Shown here piece after piece: positions 1 through 8,175 of a DNA stretch of 64,000 nt; within the stretch, counting starts at the first letter, position 1, and every line of letters begins with the position of its first letter. A program made the translations under genes and the position numbers. The DNA comes from Halomonas sp. M4R1S46 (GTDB lineage: Bacteria > Pseudomonadota > Gammaproteobacteria > Pseudomonadales > Halomonadaceae), in assembly GCF_025725685.1 (NCBI RefSeq), contig NZ_CP107008.1:1178001-1242000 (forward strand). The letters are read 5' to 3'. The notes beneath the pieces were generated by a model that was given only the letters and a program-made list of their open reading frames with translations, did not search any database and was not told where the DNA came from.

Positions 1-192
1 CTGTCGGTGGATGACTTCGTCATCAGCTTCTTCACCTCGGGACCGGAGAGCGCGACCCTGCCGATCTATATCTGGGGCGCCATCAAGAAGGGGGTCTCCC
101 CGGAGATCAACGCCATCGCCGCGCTGATGATCGGCGCCGTGGCCGTCGCCGCCATCCTGAGTCTCACCTTCAGTCGTCGCCGGCAGGCCTGA
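1..192 (+). CDS. ABC transporter permease, C-terminal end (polyamine type), partial
   Basis: This is the last 63 codons of an inner-membrane permease that runs in from outside the window. The peptide LSVDDFVISFFTSGP matches the conserved stretch near the end of the second permease of spermidine/putrescine importers (PotC/PotI family). It is followed by a final hydrophobic segment (AALMIGAVAVAAILSLTF) and a basic tail (SRRRQA). A solute-binding protein gene begins 38 bases downstream in the same direction, which fits an ABC import operon. Substrate is inferred from the polyamine catabolic genes next door; the domain itself does not settle it. Confidence 0.85.
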   Translation: MSVDDFVISFFTSGPESATLPIYIWGAIKKGVSPEINAIAALMIGAVAVAAILSLTFSRRRQA

Positions 193-230
193 CCGGCATC
201 ATCATCCCCAAGGGAAACGAGGAGAGCACC

Positions 231-1295
231 ATGAAAATCAACAAGATCGCACTGGCCCTGTCGCTGGGCGGGCTGGCCCTGGCCGGCCAGGCCCAGGCCC
301 AGGAGGGCAAGCTCTACCTGTTCAACTGGACCGAGTACATGGACCCCGCCATCATCGAGGCCTTCGAGGCGGAGTACGACGTCGAGGTGGTGCAGAACTA
401 CTTCAATTCGCTGCCCGAGATGTTCGCCAAGCTCAACGCCGGGGGCGTCTCCCAGTACGACATCATCGTGCCGTCCAACTACTACATCCCGCGGCTGATC
501 GAGACCGGCCTGGTCCAGCCCCTCGACAAGTCCAGGCTCGACAACCTCGGCAACGTCATGGAGCAGTTCCAGGACCCGAGCTACGACCCCGGCGGCCAGT
601 ACAGTGCGCCCTACCAGTGGGGTACCACGGGCATCATCTACAATGCCGAGACCTTCCCCGACGCGCCCAAGAGCTGGTCCCTGCTGTTCGACCCCGAGGT
701 CAACCCGCAGCATCCCTTCGCGCTGATGGGCGATGGCCAGGTGACCATGGGCGGGGCCTGCGCCTTCCTCGGCCACGGCTACGACTGCACCGGCATGGAC
801 GCCTGGAAGGAGGCCGCCCGGCTGTTGATCGAGACCAAGAACCGCGACACCTTCAGCGGCTTCTCCGACGGCACCCCGGCGCTGCAGCAACTGGCCCGCG
901 GCGTGACCCATGCCGGCCTGTCCTACAACGGCGACTTCCTCTACTTCAAGGAGGAGAACCCGGATTCCTTCGCCAACCTGGCGTTCATGATTCCCGACGA
1001 GGGGGCCGAGAAGTGGGTGGATGCCATGATGATCCCCGCCGAGGCGCCCAATCCCGACCTGGCCCACAAGTTCATCGACTTCATCCTGGATGCCGAGATC
1101 GGCGCCCAGCTCTCCAACTACAACTACTACGCCAGTCCCAATGCCGCGGCCGTGCCGCATCTCGACGAGGTGCTGACCCAACCGCCGGTGCAGCCCAGTG
1201 ATGCCGACATGGAGCGACTGCGCTTCACGCCCAGCCTGGAAGGCCAGCAGCTGCAGACCTTCCAGCAGCTGTGGGCCGAGGTCCAGGCGCGGTGA
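231..1295 (+). CDS. Periplasmic polyamine-binding protein of ABC transporter (PotD/PotF family)
   Basis: This protein captures putrescine or spermidine in the periplasm and delivers it to the permease encoded just upstream. It has 354 residues, the usual size for the family. A signal peptide (MKINKIALALSLGGLALAGQAQA, about 23 residues) precedes the mature start QEGKLYLFNWTEYMDP, whose LYLFNWTEY motif is typical of PotD/PotF. The ATG at 231 follows a GAGGAG ribosome site. The following gene is a gamma-glutamylpolyamine synthetase, so uptake and first catabolic step are probably co-transcribed. Which polyamine is preferred cannot be read from the sequence. Confidence 0.88.
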   Translation: MKINKIALALSLGGLALAGQAQAQEGKLYLFNWTEYMDPAIIEAFEAEYDVEVVQNYFNSLPEMFAKLNAGGVSQYDIIVPSNYYIPRLIETGLVQPLDKSRLDNLGNVMEQFQDPSYDPGGQYSAPYQWGTTGIIYNAETFPDAPKSWSLLFDPEVNPQHPFALMGDGQVTMGGACAFLGHGYDCTGMDAWKEAARLLIETKNRDTFSGFSDGTPALQQLARGVTHAGLSYNGDFLYFKEENPDSFANLAFMIPDEGAEKWVDAMMIPAEAPNPDLAHKFIDFILDAEIGAQLSNYNYYASPNAAAVPHLDEVLTQPPVQPSDADMERLRFTPSLEGQQLQTFQQLWAEVQAR

Positions 1296-1350
1296 GACGA
1301 CGGGCCCCGGTCCGTGCCGGGGCCCCATCCCCAGAGCGAAGGAATATTTC

Positions 1351-2718
1351 ATGAGTAACCGCCAGGAGCAGCCGCTCTTCAACGACTGGTTCCAGACACG
1401 CGGCATCACCGAGGTCGAGTGCCTGGTCACCGATCTCACCGGCATCCTCAAGGGCAAGATCATGCCCGCGAGCAAGTACCTCGGCGGCGGGCGTCCCCGG
1501 CTGCCGGACTCGATCTTCATCCAGACCGTCACCGGTGGCTATCCCGACGACGAGGACATCCACTTCTGGAACCCCGCCGAGCGCGACATGGAACTGGTGC
1601 CGGACCCGGGGGCCATCTACCTGGTGCCCTGGGCGGAGGATCCCACCGCCCAGATCATCCACGACTGCCACTACCTGACCGGCGAGCCGGTCGAGCTGGC
1701 CCCGCGCTACGTGCTCAAGCGAGTGCTGGCGCTCTACGAGGCGCGCGGCTGGAAGCCGGTGGTGGCCCCCGAGGTCGAGTTCTTCCTGGTCAAGACCAAC
1801 ACCGACTCGGACTATCCCCTGGAGCCACCGATCGGCCGCACCGGCCGTCAGGAGAGCAGCCGACAGTCGTTCTCCATCGACGCGGTCAACGAGTTCGATC
1901 CGCTGTTCGAGGAGATGTACGACTACTGCGAGGCCATGAACCTGGACCTGGACACCCTGATCCACGAGGAAGGCGCCGGCCAGATGGAGGTCAACTTCCA
2001 GCATGGCGATCCGCTGCAGCTGGCCGACCAGGTGGTGATGTTCAAGCGCACCCTGCGCGAGACGGCGCTGCGCCACGGCATGTACGCCACCTTCATGGCC
2101 AAGCCCATGGCGGGCGAGCCGGGCAGCTCGATGCATATCCACCAGAGCCTGGTGGACGTGGAGAGCGGCCGCAACGTCTTCGCCGGCGAGGACGGCACGC
2201 CCAGCAAGCTCTTCCACCACTTCATCGGTGGCCTGCAGCGCTACCTGCCGGCCGCCATGCCGCTGCTGGCGCCCAACGTCAACTCCTATCGGCGCCTGAT
2301 GCGCACCGAGACCAGCGGCTCGGCGCCGATCAACGTCGAGTGGGGCACCGACAACCGCACCGTGGGCCTGCGGGTGCCGGTCTCGTCCGCCGAGGCGACC
2401 CGGGTCGAGAACCGCCTGGCCGGCGCCGACGCCAACCCCTACCTGGTCATGGCGGCATCGCTCGCCTGCGGCTACCTGGGCATGCTCGGCCAGCTCGAGC
2501 CGCGCCCGCCGATGGTCGGCTCGGCCTGGTCCAGCGGCAGCAAGCTGCCCGACGACATCGGCCCGGCCCTGGACCTGCTGCACGAGTGCAAGCCGCTGGC
2601 CGACATTCTCGGCGAGCGCTTCACCAACAGCTACCTGGCGGTGAAGCGGGCGGAGCACCGCGAGTACTTCCAGGTGATCAGCTCCTGGGAGCGCGAGCAC
2701 CTGCTGCTCCGGGTATAG
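1351..2718 (+). CDS. Glutamine synthetase-like gamma-glutamylpolyamine synthetase (PuuA family), copy 1
   Basis: The protein (455 residues) has the glutamine synthetase fold: an N-terminal beta-Grasp part, then catalytic motifs EVEFFLV, HEEGAGQMEVNF, MAKPMAGEPGSSMHIHQSL, and near the C-terminus RVENRLAGADANPYLVMAAS. The last motif is of the type found in PuuA-like enzymes, which ligate glutamate to an amine using ATP. The ATG at 1351 is preferred because it directly precedes SNRQEQPLFNDWF; the frame stays open upstream inside the binding-protein gene. It lies between polyamine uptake and puuB, which supports putrescine, cadaverine or diaminopropane as substrate. A second paralogue occurs at 16932-18308, so the two may differ in substrate. 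Confidence 0.85.
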   Translation: MSNRQEQPLFNDWFQTRGITEVECLVTDLTGILKGKIMPASKYLGGGRPRLPDSIFIQTVTGGYPDDEDIHFWNPAERDMELVPDPGAIYLVPWAEDPTAQIIHDCHYLTGEPVELAPRYVLKRVLALYEARGWKPVVAPEVEFFLVKTNTDSDYPLEPPIGRTGRQESSRQSFSIDAVNEFDPLFEEMYDYCEAMNLDLDTLIHEEGAGQMEVNFQHGDPLQLADQVVMFKRTLRETALRHGMYATFMAKPMAGEPGSSMHIHQSLVDVESGRNVFAGEDGTPSKLFHHFIGGLQRYLPAAMPLLAPNVNSYRRLMRTETSGSAPINVEWGTDNRTVGLRVPVSSAEATRVENRLAGADANPYLVMAASLACGYLGMLGQLEPRPPMVGSAWSSGSKLPDDIGPALDLLHECKPLADILGERFTNSYLAVKRAEHREYFQVISSWEREHLLLRV

Positions 2719-2747
2719 GACACCCAGCTCTCCGCTGACAGGGATAC

Positions 2748-2772
2748 GGGGCGCCGGCCATGCCGGCGCCCC
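2748..2772 (+). terminator. GC-rich hairpin after the first glutamine synthetase gene
   Basis: An 11-bp perfect stem (GGGGCGCCGGC / GCCGGCGCCCC) with a 3-base loop lies 29 bases past the stop codon. It lacks a downstream T-run, so termination may be partial or serve as a 3' stabiliser. Confidence 0.55.
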
Positions 2773-2821
2773 GTTGCGTATGGGGTGTCAATCGGGTGGA
2801 AAGAAAAGCATGTCTATAGGC

Positions 2822-2851
2822 TTGGTTTTTTCGGGGTGTGCGCCGTATCAT
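2822..2851 (+). promoter_or_regulatory. Possible sigma-70 promoter of puuB with adjacent TGTTGA box
   Basis: TTGGTT (2822-2827) and TATCAT (2846-2851, 5 of 6 consensus) are separated by 18 bases and placed upstream of puuB. Twelve bases after the -10 lies TGTTGAATAAAATAACC (2863-2879). A related string, TGTTGAGCAAAGCATAAC, overlaps the predicted puuD promoter at 18515. The -35 match is poor, so this is tentative. Confidence 0.35.
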
Positions 2852-2893
2852 GGGGCGTCATGTGTTGAATAAAATAACCATCAAGGAGGCCTC

Positions 2894-4186
2894 ATGAGCG
2901 TCTCGAACGATACCGAACACGTCGCATCCTGGTACGCCGCCACCGCCAAGGCGTCCCCCGAGCGGCCCGCCCTGGAAGGCGAGGTGAGCTGCGACGTCTG
3001 CGTGGTGGGGGCCGGCTTCACCGGCCTCTCCGCGGCCCTTCACCTCGCCGAGCAGGGCCACAGGGTGGTGGTCCTGGAGGCCGCCCGGGTGGGCTTCGGG
3101 GCCTCCGGGCGCAACGGCGGCCAGATCGTCAACAGCTACAGCCGCGACATGGATGTCATCGAGGCCAAGTACGGCGCCGACACGGCCCGGGCGCTGGGCG
3201 ACATGGCCTTCGAGGGCAACCGTATCATCCGCGAGCGCATCGCCCGCTATGGCATCGACTGTGACCTGCGCGACGGCAACCTCTTCGCCGCCTGCAACGC
3301 CAGGCAGATGCAGGGGCTGGTCGAGCACAAGGCGCTCTGGGAGCGCTACGGCCACCGCGAGCTCGAACTGCTGGAGGGGGAGGCGGTCAAGCGCGAGGTG
3401 ACCTCCGAGCGCTACGTGGGGGCCCTGGTGGACCATTCCGGCGGCCACCTCCATCCACTCAACCTGGTGCTGGGCCAGGCCGCAGCGGTCGAGTCCCTGG
3501 GGGGCGTGATCCATGAACGCACGCCGGTGACGGCCGTCGAGCACGGCCAGCCGGTGCGCCTCGCCACGCCGCGTGGCGAGGTGCGGGCCGAGCGGGTGGT
3601 GATGGCCGGCAACGCCTACCACCAGGGCATCATGCCGGCGCTGGAGGGCAAGTCCATGCCCTGCGGCACCCAGATCATCACCACCGAGCCGTTGGGCGAG
3701 GCCCGGGCCCGGGCGCTGCTGCCCAACAACCTCGCCGTCGAGGACTGCAACTACCTGCTGGACTACTTCCGGCTGACCGCCGACAACCGCCTGATCTATG
3801 GCGGCGGCGTCAACTACGGCGGCCAGGATCCCGCCGACATCGAGGCGGTCATCCGGCCCAAGATGGAGAAGACCTTCCCGGGCCTCGCGGACGTGCGGGT
3901 CGACTACGCCTGGAGCGGCACCTTCCTGATGACGCTCAACCGGCTGCCGCAGTTCGGGGTGCTCAACGACAACGTCTACTACGCCCAGGGCTATTCCGGT
4001 CACGGCGTGACCTGTACCCACCTGGCCGGCCGTCTGATCGCCGAGGCCATGACCGGCCGCGAGGAGCGTTTCGACGCCTTTGCCGATCTGCCGCACCTGC
4101 CGTTCCCGGGCGGGCGGATGCTGCGGGTGCCGCTCTCGGCCATGGGCGCCTGGTACTACGAGACCCGCGACCGCCTGGGGATCTGA
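2894..4186 (+). CDS. puuB: Gamma-glutamylputrescine oxidoreductase (PuuB-like FAD oxidase)
   Basis: PuuB oxidises gamma-glutamylputrescine to gamma-glutamyl-aminobutyraldehyde with release of ammonia and H2O2, the second step of the Puu pathway. At 430 residues it matches the family length. The FAD-binding beta-alpha-beta motif CVVGAGFTGLSAALHLAEQG lies near residues 36-55, followed by GFGASGRNGGQ, a signature of D-amino-acid-oxidase-type (DAO) enzymes. The C-terminal YAQGYSGHGVTCTHLAGRLIAEA is the second FAD contact. The ATG at 2894 has an AAGGAGG ribosome site at ideal distance. A promoter-like region lies in the 175-base gap upstream, so it may be transcribed separately from the transporter genes. 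Confidence 0.88.
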   Translation: MSVSNDTEHVASWYAATAKASPERPALEGEVSCDVCVVGAGFTGLSAALHLAEQGHRVVVLEAARVGFGASGRNGGQIVNSYSRDMDVIEAKYGADTARALGDMAFEGNRIIRERIARYGIDCDLRDGNLFAACNARQMQGLVEHKALWERYGHRELELLEGEAVKREVTSERYVGALVDHSGGHLHPLNLVLGQAAAVESLGGVIHERTPVTAVEHGQPVRLATPRGEVRAERVVMAGNAYHQGIMPALEGKSMPCGTQIITTEPLGEARARALLPNNLAVEDCNYLLDYFRLTADNRLIYGGGVNYGGQDPADIEAVIRPKMEKTFPGLADVRVDYAWSGTFLMTLNRLPQFGVLNDNVYYAQGYSGHGVTCTHLAGRLIAEAMTGREERFDAFADLPHLPFPGGRMLRVPLSAMGAWYYETRDRLGI

Positions 4187-4377
4187 ATAATCCTTCCTCA
4201 CCCTGGATAAAAAGATGAGCTGTTTCGGCGCCAAGCCCCGGAGTGCCGGACCATCGCGAGGGCGCTGTAGACCCATCCATGGGCGCTACTTTTGCCGTCC
4301 CTGGTCAAAAGACCCTCGCGCCGGCTTGTCCCCGACGCTCATCTCGCCTGACGTCAAGATGATCTCCGAAAGGCCTT

Positions 4378-6945
4378 TCAGCTCTTGGGTCGCCGGTTCT
4401 CGGGATCGTACAGCGGCTGGTAGCCCACCGCCTCGATGTGCAGCGGGTAGCGTTCGCCGAAGTACTCCATCAGCAGGGTGTCGCCTTCCCGGGCGACCTC
4501 CGCCGGCAGGTAGCCCAGGGCGATGGTCTTGCCCAGCGAAGGGCCGAAGGCGAAGCTGGTCACGTAGGACCGCCGGCCCAGGGCATCCACCAGCACCTCG
4601 CCGCTCCCGGGGTCGAGGAGCGGCGCATGGCCCACCGGATAGCGGGGTACACCCCTGGCGTCGTGATGGTCCTCCAGGGTCAGGGTGCAGAGGTAGGCCG
4701 GCTGGCGCTCGCGGCCGCGCTGCTCCAGGTAGGCCGCCTTGCCGTGGAAGTCCTCGGGCTTGACCTTGGGCCGGGCGAGTCCGGCCTCATAGAGGTTGTA
4801 CTCGGTCAGCAGGTCGGCGTTCTGCAGCCGCAGGCTCTTCTCCAGGCGCCGGCTGTTGGCGTAGGTCTCGATCCCCACCGGGGTGACGCCCTGCGCGAAC
4901 AGCAGGTCCCACAGGGCCAGGCCGTAGCTGAACGGCACGTAGAGCTCCCAGCCCTGCTCGCCCACGTAGGAGATGCGGAAGGCCCACACCGGCAGGCCGC
5001 GCAGCCGGATCTCCCGGGCCGTGGCGAAGGGGAAGGCCTCCTCGTCGAGCGCGCCGGGGTCATCGGCCACCCGTTGCAGGGTGCGGCGCGCATTAGGCCC
5101 CCAGACCCCCAGGGTGGCCAGACCGTCGGTGCGATCCTCCAGGCGCCAGCGGGTCAGGTCGCGGGCCTCGGCCAGGCGGGTGATCCACACCCGATCGCGG
5201 GGACCGGTGTCGCCGCCGCAGATCACCCGGAAGGCGTCGGCGGCCAGGCGCACGATGGTCAGGTCGGAGTGCACGCCGCCGGCCTCGTCGAGGAAATGGG
5301 TGTAGACGCCCTTGCCGGCGGGCGTCGCCCCGCCCACCCGGGCCACCGACAGGTACTCCAGCAGGGCCTCGGCATCGGGCCCGATCAGGTCGTAGATGGC
5401 GAAGTGGGACAGGTTGATCATGCCCACGTCGTCGCTCATCGCCAGGTGTTCGGCGTTGGAGACCCGCCAGAAGTGGCGCGCGTCCCACTCGGCCGGGCGC
5501 TCCGGCACCCGATCGCCATAGCGCTCCAGCAGGTGGTCGTTGGCGGCATAGCCGTGGGCGCGCTCCCAGCCCGCCGTCTCCATGAAGTGCCCGCCGAGTT
5601 CCACCTCGCGAGGCCAGAAGGGGCCGCGGCGCAGGTTGCGGCCGGATGCGAAGGGCTCGCGGGGATGCACCGCCGGGTCGTAGATCTTGCGGGCGATCTC
5701 CTCGCAGCGGCCATAGACATAGTCCGGCGTCGTCTGCACCGGGTAGAAGCGGGCGATGTCGATGCCGTGGGGGTCGAGCGCCGGTCGCCCGGTGGTCAGC
5801 CAGTCGGCCAGTACCTTGCCCATTCCCGGGCCGTCCTTGACCCACACCGCCTCGCAGAGCCACAGGCCGCGGGTCTCGGGGGACTCGCCGACCAGCGCCC
5901 CGCCATCGACGGTGACCGAGAGCAGGCCGTTGAAGGAGTGCTTCTCGTCCCAGCCCAGGTCGCCGAGCACGGGGGTGAGCTCGATCGCCCGCTCGAAGGC
6001 GGTCACGACCTGGTCGAGCTCCAGGTCGCGCATGGAGGGCGAGAGCCGCGCCTGGTGGCGCTCCAGGATCTCGTGGGGGCGGACCAGCCTGGGGCTGGTG
6101 GTCTCGTAGTAGCCCCACTCGATCTGCCCGCCCTCGGTGGTGACGGGGTCGCCCGTGTCGCGCAGGTAGGCCGAGGTGCCCTGATCGCGCAGCAGCGGGT
6201 AGCCGATCTCCTTGCCGGTGCCGGCGAAGGTGTCGAAGGGGCCGAAGAACAGCAGTGGGTGCTCGACGGGCATCAGCGGCAGGGCGGCGCCACCCAGCGC
6301 CGCCGGAATCGGGCCCCAGATGCCGGAGGTGACGATGACCACCGAGGTGGCGATGTAGCCCTTGGGGGTCTCGACCCCGCAGACCCGGCCGTCGCGGACG
6401 TCGATGTCCAGCGCCGGGGTGTCGGTGAAGGTGGTGAGCCTGCCGGAGGCCTTCGCCCGTTCGATCAGCTCGCCGGCGACCTGCTGGGAGCGCGGCACCA
6501 CCAGGCCGGCGTCCGGGTCCCAGAGGGCCCCCTGGATGAGCGTCTTGTCCAGCAGAGGGAAGCGTTCGGCGGCCTCGTCCGGGCCGATCAGGCGCGCCCG
6601 GGTGCCGAAGGCCTTGCCCGAGTCGACCTTGCGGGCGAGTTCCGCCATGCGCGCGTCGTCGCCGACCCGGGCCACCTCCAGGCCGCCGATCCGCGCATAG
6701 TGGCCCAGGTTCTCGTAGAACCGCTGGCTGTAGGTGGTGGTGTAGCACGACATCTTGTCGTGGGCGGTCATGTAGCAGAAGTCCGAGGCGTGAGCCGTGG
6801 AGCCGATGTCCGAGGGGATGGCGGACTTGTCGAGCCCCACCAGGTTGTCCCAGCCCAGCTCGATCAGATGGTGGGCCACGGAAGCTCCGACGATGCCGCC
6901 CTGGCCGATGATCACCGCATCCGCCTGCTTGGGGAGTGTCGCCAT
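4378..6945 (-). CDS. FAD-dependent oxidoreductase fused to GcvT domain (dimethylglycine/sarcosine dehydrogenase family)
   Basis: The protein (855 residues) has an N-terminal FAD/DAO domain (about 1-400), a central FAO_M-type region and a C-terminal aminomethyltransferase (GcvT) domain of about 450 residues ending with the GcvT C-terminal barrel. This is the layout of dimethylglycine and sarcosine dehydrogenases, which demethylate a methylated glycine and pass the one-carbon unit to tetrahydrofolate. The motif GSTAHASDF puts His52 where these enzymes carry the covalently flavinylated histidine. The nucleotide loop reads GQGGIVG, with an extra residue relative to the usual GxGxxG. The start has a good AAGGAG site. 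It is convergent with puuB. The exact substrate is not determinable; a role in betaine/choline osmolyte breakdown is an inference. Confidence 0.8.
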   Translation of the reverse strand: MATLPKQADAVIIGQGGIVGASVAHHLIELGWDNLVGLDKSAIPSDIGSTAHASDFCYMTAHDKMSCYTTTYSQRFYENLGHYARIGGLEVARVGDDARMAELARKVDSGKAFGTRARLIGPDEAAERFPLLDKTLIQGALWDPDAGLVVPRSQQVAGELIERAKASGRLTTFTDTPALDIDVRDGRVCGVETPKGYIATSVVIVTSGIWGPIPAALGGAALPLMPVEHPLLFFGPFDTFAGTGKEIGYPLLRDQGTSAYLRDTGDPVTTEGGQIEWGYYETTSPRLVRPHEILERHQARLSPSMRDLELDQVVTAFERAIELTPVLGDLGWDEKHSFNGLLSVTVDGGALVGESPETRGLWLCEAVWVKDGPGMGKVLADWLTTGRPALDPHGIDIARFYPVQTTPDYVYGRCEEIARKIYDPAVHPREPFASGRNLRRGPFWPREVELGGHFMETAGWERAHGYAANDHLLERYGDRVPERPAEWDARHFWRVSNAEHLAMSDDVGMINLSHFAIYDLIGPDAEALLEYLSVARVGGATPAGKGVYTHFLDEAGGVHSDLTIVRLAADAFRVICGGDTGPRDRVWITRLAEARDLTRWRLEDRTDGLATLGVWGPNARRTLQRVADDPGALDEEAFPFATAREIRLRGLPVWAFRISYVGEQGWELYVPFSYGLALWDLLFAQGVTPVGIETYANSRRLEKSLRLQNADLLTEYNLYEAGLARPKVKPEDFHGKAAYLEQRGRERQPAYLCTLTLEDHHDARGVPRYPVGHAPLLDPGSGEVLVDALGRRSYVTSFAFGPSLGKTIALGYLPAEVAREGDTLLMEYFGERYPLHIEAVGYQPLYDPENRRPKS

Positions 6946-7292
6946 GGTCGTTCTCCTTCGCTCACCCGCCCGGAAAGTGTGGCTCCTCTGTCAACGTAAT
7001 GCACCTCGTCGCCCTGGGCTGCTCGACGGCGACCCCGGCATGCGCCTTGGCGACAGGTGGCGTGCCTCGATGTCGCCAGAGGCGCGACATCGCGGGGCGA
7101 GCAGGACTGTCGCTTTCCGCCGACGCCCGGTCAGCAATTATGGAACATCGATCAGCATGCCATCGCCGGCGCGTCGAGGCATTATGCTGTCGTTACACGG
7201 GCGGCGCAGGAGGCGTCGTCCCGCTCTCGTCGCTCGCCAGCATCACGCCTCTCGCGGAGCCGAGGTCGAGCCATTGGAGGAGGTGACAACAG
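6946..7292. other. Divergent intergenic region, 347 bases, no gene recognised
   Basis: This region separates the divergent GcvT-type oxidoreductase and the glycine-zipper gene and must hold both promoters. Open frames here have no ribosome site or recognisable product. A spaced inverted repeat CAGCAT (7153-7158) / ATGCTG (7184-7189) is the only symmetry I could pick out; no convincing -35/-10 pair was found. Confidence 0.6.
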
Positions 7293-7835
7293 ATGAGCAA
7301 GTCGATCGTGGTGGGGAGCACCCTGGCCGTGCTGGGGCTGGGGGGCATGGCCTTCGGTGCCTGGCAGATCCAGGAAAGCCGTCAGCCGCAGTTCGCCGAT
7401 ATCACCGGCGTGGAGCCCCTGACCCGCACCGTGGAGACGCCGCGGGAAGTCTGCGAGGACGTGGTGGTCCAGCAGCAGGCGCCGACCCGCGACCCGCATA
7501 GCGTGGTCGGCACCGCCGCCGGCGCCATCGTCGGCGGCCTGCTGGGCAACCAGGTCGGCGGTGGCAGCGGCAAGAAGATCGCCACCGTGGCGGGGGCCGT
7601 CGGCGGCGGCCTGGCCGGTCGCGAGGTGCAGAAGCGCATCGAGTCCGGCCAGACGGTCGCCACCACCCAGCGCCAGTGCCAGACGGTGACCGATTCCCAC
7701 CAGGAAACGGTGGGCTACGAGGTCAGCTGGCACTACGACGGCCAGCAACACACCACCCAGCTGGATCGGCGCCCCGAGGGCGAGCGGGTCCGGGTGGTCA
7801 ACGGTGAGCCGCAGTGGCGGGAGCCCCAGGCCTAG
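7293..7835 (+). CDS. Glycine zipper 2TM-domain envelope protein (17-kDa antigen-like)
   Basis: This is a 180-residue protein with an N-terminal hydrophobic anchor (VVGSTLAVLGLGGMAFGAW, about 6-24). A central glycine-zipper pair (VVGTAAGAIVGGLLGNQVGG and AGAVGGGLAGREVQ, about 71-110) is typical of the Rickettsia 17-kDa surface antigen/SlyB family. The C-terminal part carries QRQCQTV and a VSWHYDGQQHTTQLDRRPEGERV block common to these proteins. The N-terminus lacks a clear lipobox, so anchoring is probably by the uncleaved segment. A strong GGAGGAGGT site precedes the ATG and a terminator follows. The family is linked to envelope integrity; a specific role is not known. Confidence 0.8.
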   Translation: MSKSIVVGSTLAVLGLGGMAFGAWQIQESRQPQFADITGVEPLTRTVETPREVCEDVVVQQQAPTRDPHSVVGTAAGAIVGGLLGNQVGGGSGKKIATVAGAVGGGLAGREVQKRIESGQTVATTQRQCQTVTDSHQETVGYEVSWHYDGQQHTTQLDRRPEGERVRVVNGEPQWREPQA

Positions 7836-7869
7836 GCCCGTCGAGCCAACGACGCGTCCTCGACAACGA

Positions 7870-7899
7870 GAAGGGCCGACCCCGGCGGGTCGGCCCTTC
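7870..7899 (+). terminator. Hairpin terminator between convergent glycine-zipper gene and fdsD
   Basis: A 13-bp perfect stem (left arm 7870-7882, right arm 7887-7899, ending GGCCCTTC) with a 4-base loop lies between two convergent genes. It can end transcription from both sides, although there is no long T-run. Confidence 0.75.
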
Positions 7900-7922
7900 T
7901 GCGTGCATCGGTGTGCCTGGTA

Positions 7923-8165
7923 TCAGCCGGCCTTGGCGGACTGGCGGTCGGCCAGTCGCGCCACGGCCTCCCGGGCCAGGGGGGACAGGCCGTGGTCGGC
8001 CTCGCCCAGGCAGGCGATCAGGCGCTGCTTCATGGGACGGGCCCAGAAGGTTTCCAGGTGGGTGCAGACCGCCTGGGCGGCCTGTGTCGCTTCGCGACCG
8101 GCGCCCAGGTTGATGGCGATCTGGTTGACCATCTGTACCAGGGTGGTGACGTGATCTCGTGACAT
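7923..8165 (-). CDS. fdsD: NAD-dependent formate dehydrogenase delta subunit
   Basis: This small subunit (80 residues from this start) is required for assembly or stability of soluble FdsABG formate dehydrogenases. The sequence MSRDHVTTLVQMVNQIAINL opens like family members, and the body carries the conserved HLETFWARPMKQRLIA. I chose the ATG at 8165 because a GAGGAG site lies 6 bases upstream and the resulting length fits the family. An in-frame ATG at 8183 would add six residues and overlap the fdhD stop codon. It is the last gene of the fdsG-fdsB-fdsA-fdhD-fdsD operon, the same order as in other fds clusters. Confidence 0.9.
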   Translation of the reverse strand: MSRDHVTTLVQMVNQIAINLGAGREATQAAQAVCTHLETFWARPMKQRLIACLGEADHGLSPLAREAVARLADRQSAKAG

Positions 8166-8175
8166 CCTCGACTCC

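Noticed and set aside
4438..6999. An 853-codon plus-strand frame opposite the GcvT-type oxidoreductase
   Set aside because: It is a GC-driven antisense shadow; the minus-strand protein has clear domains and a proper ribosome site.
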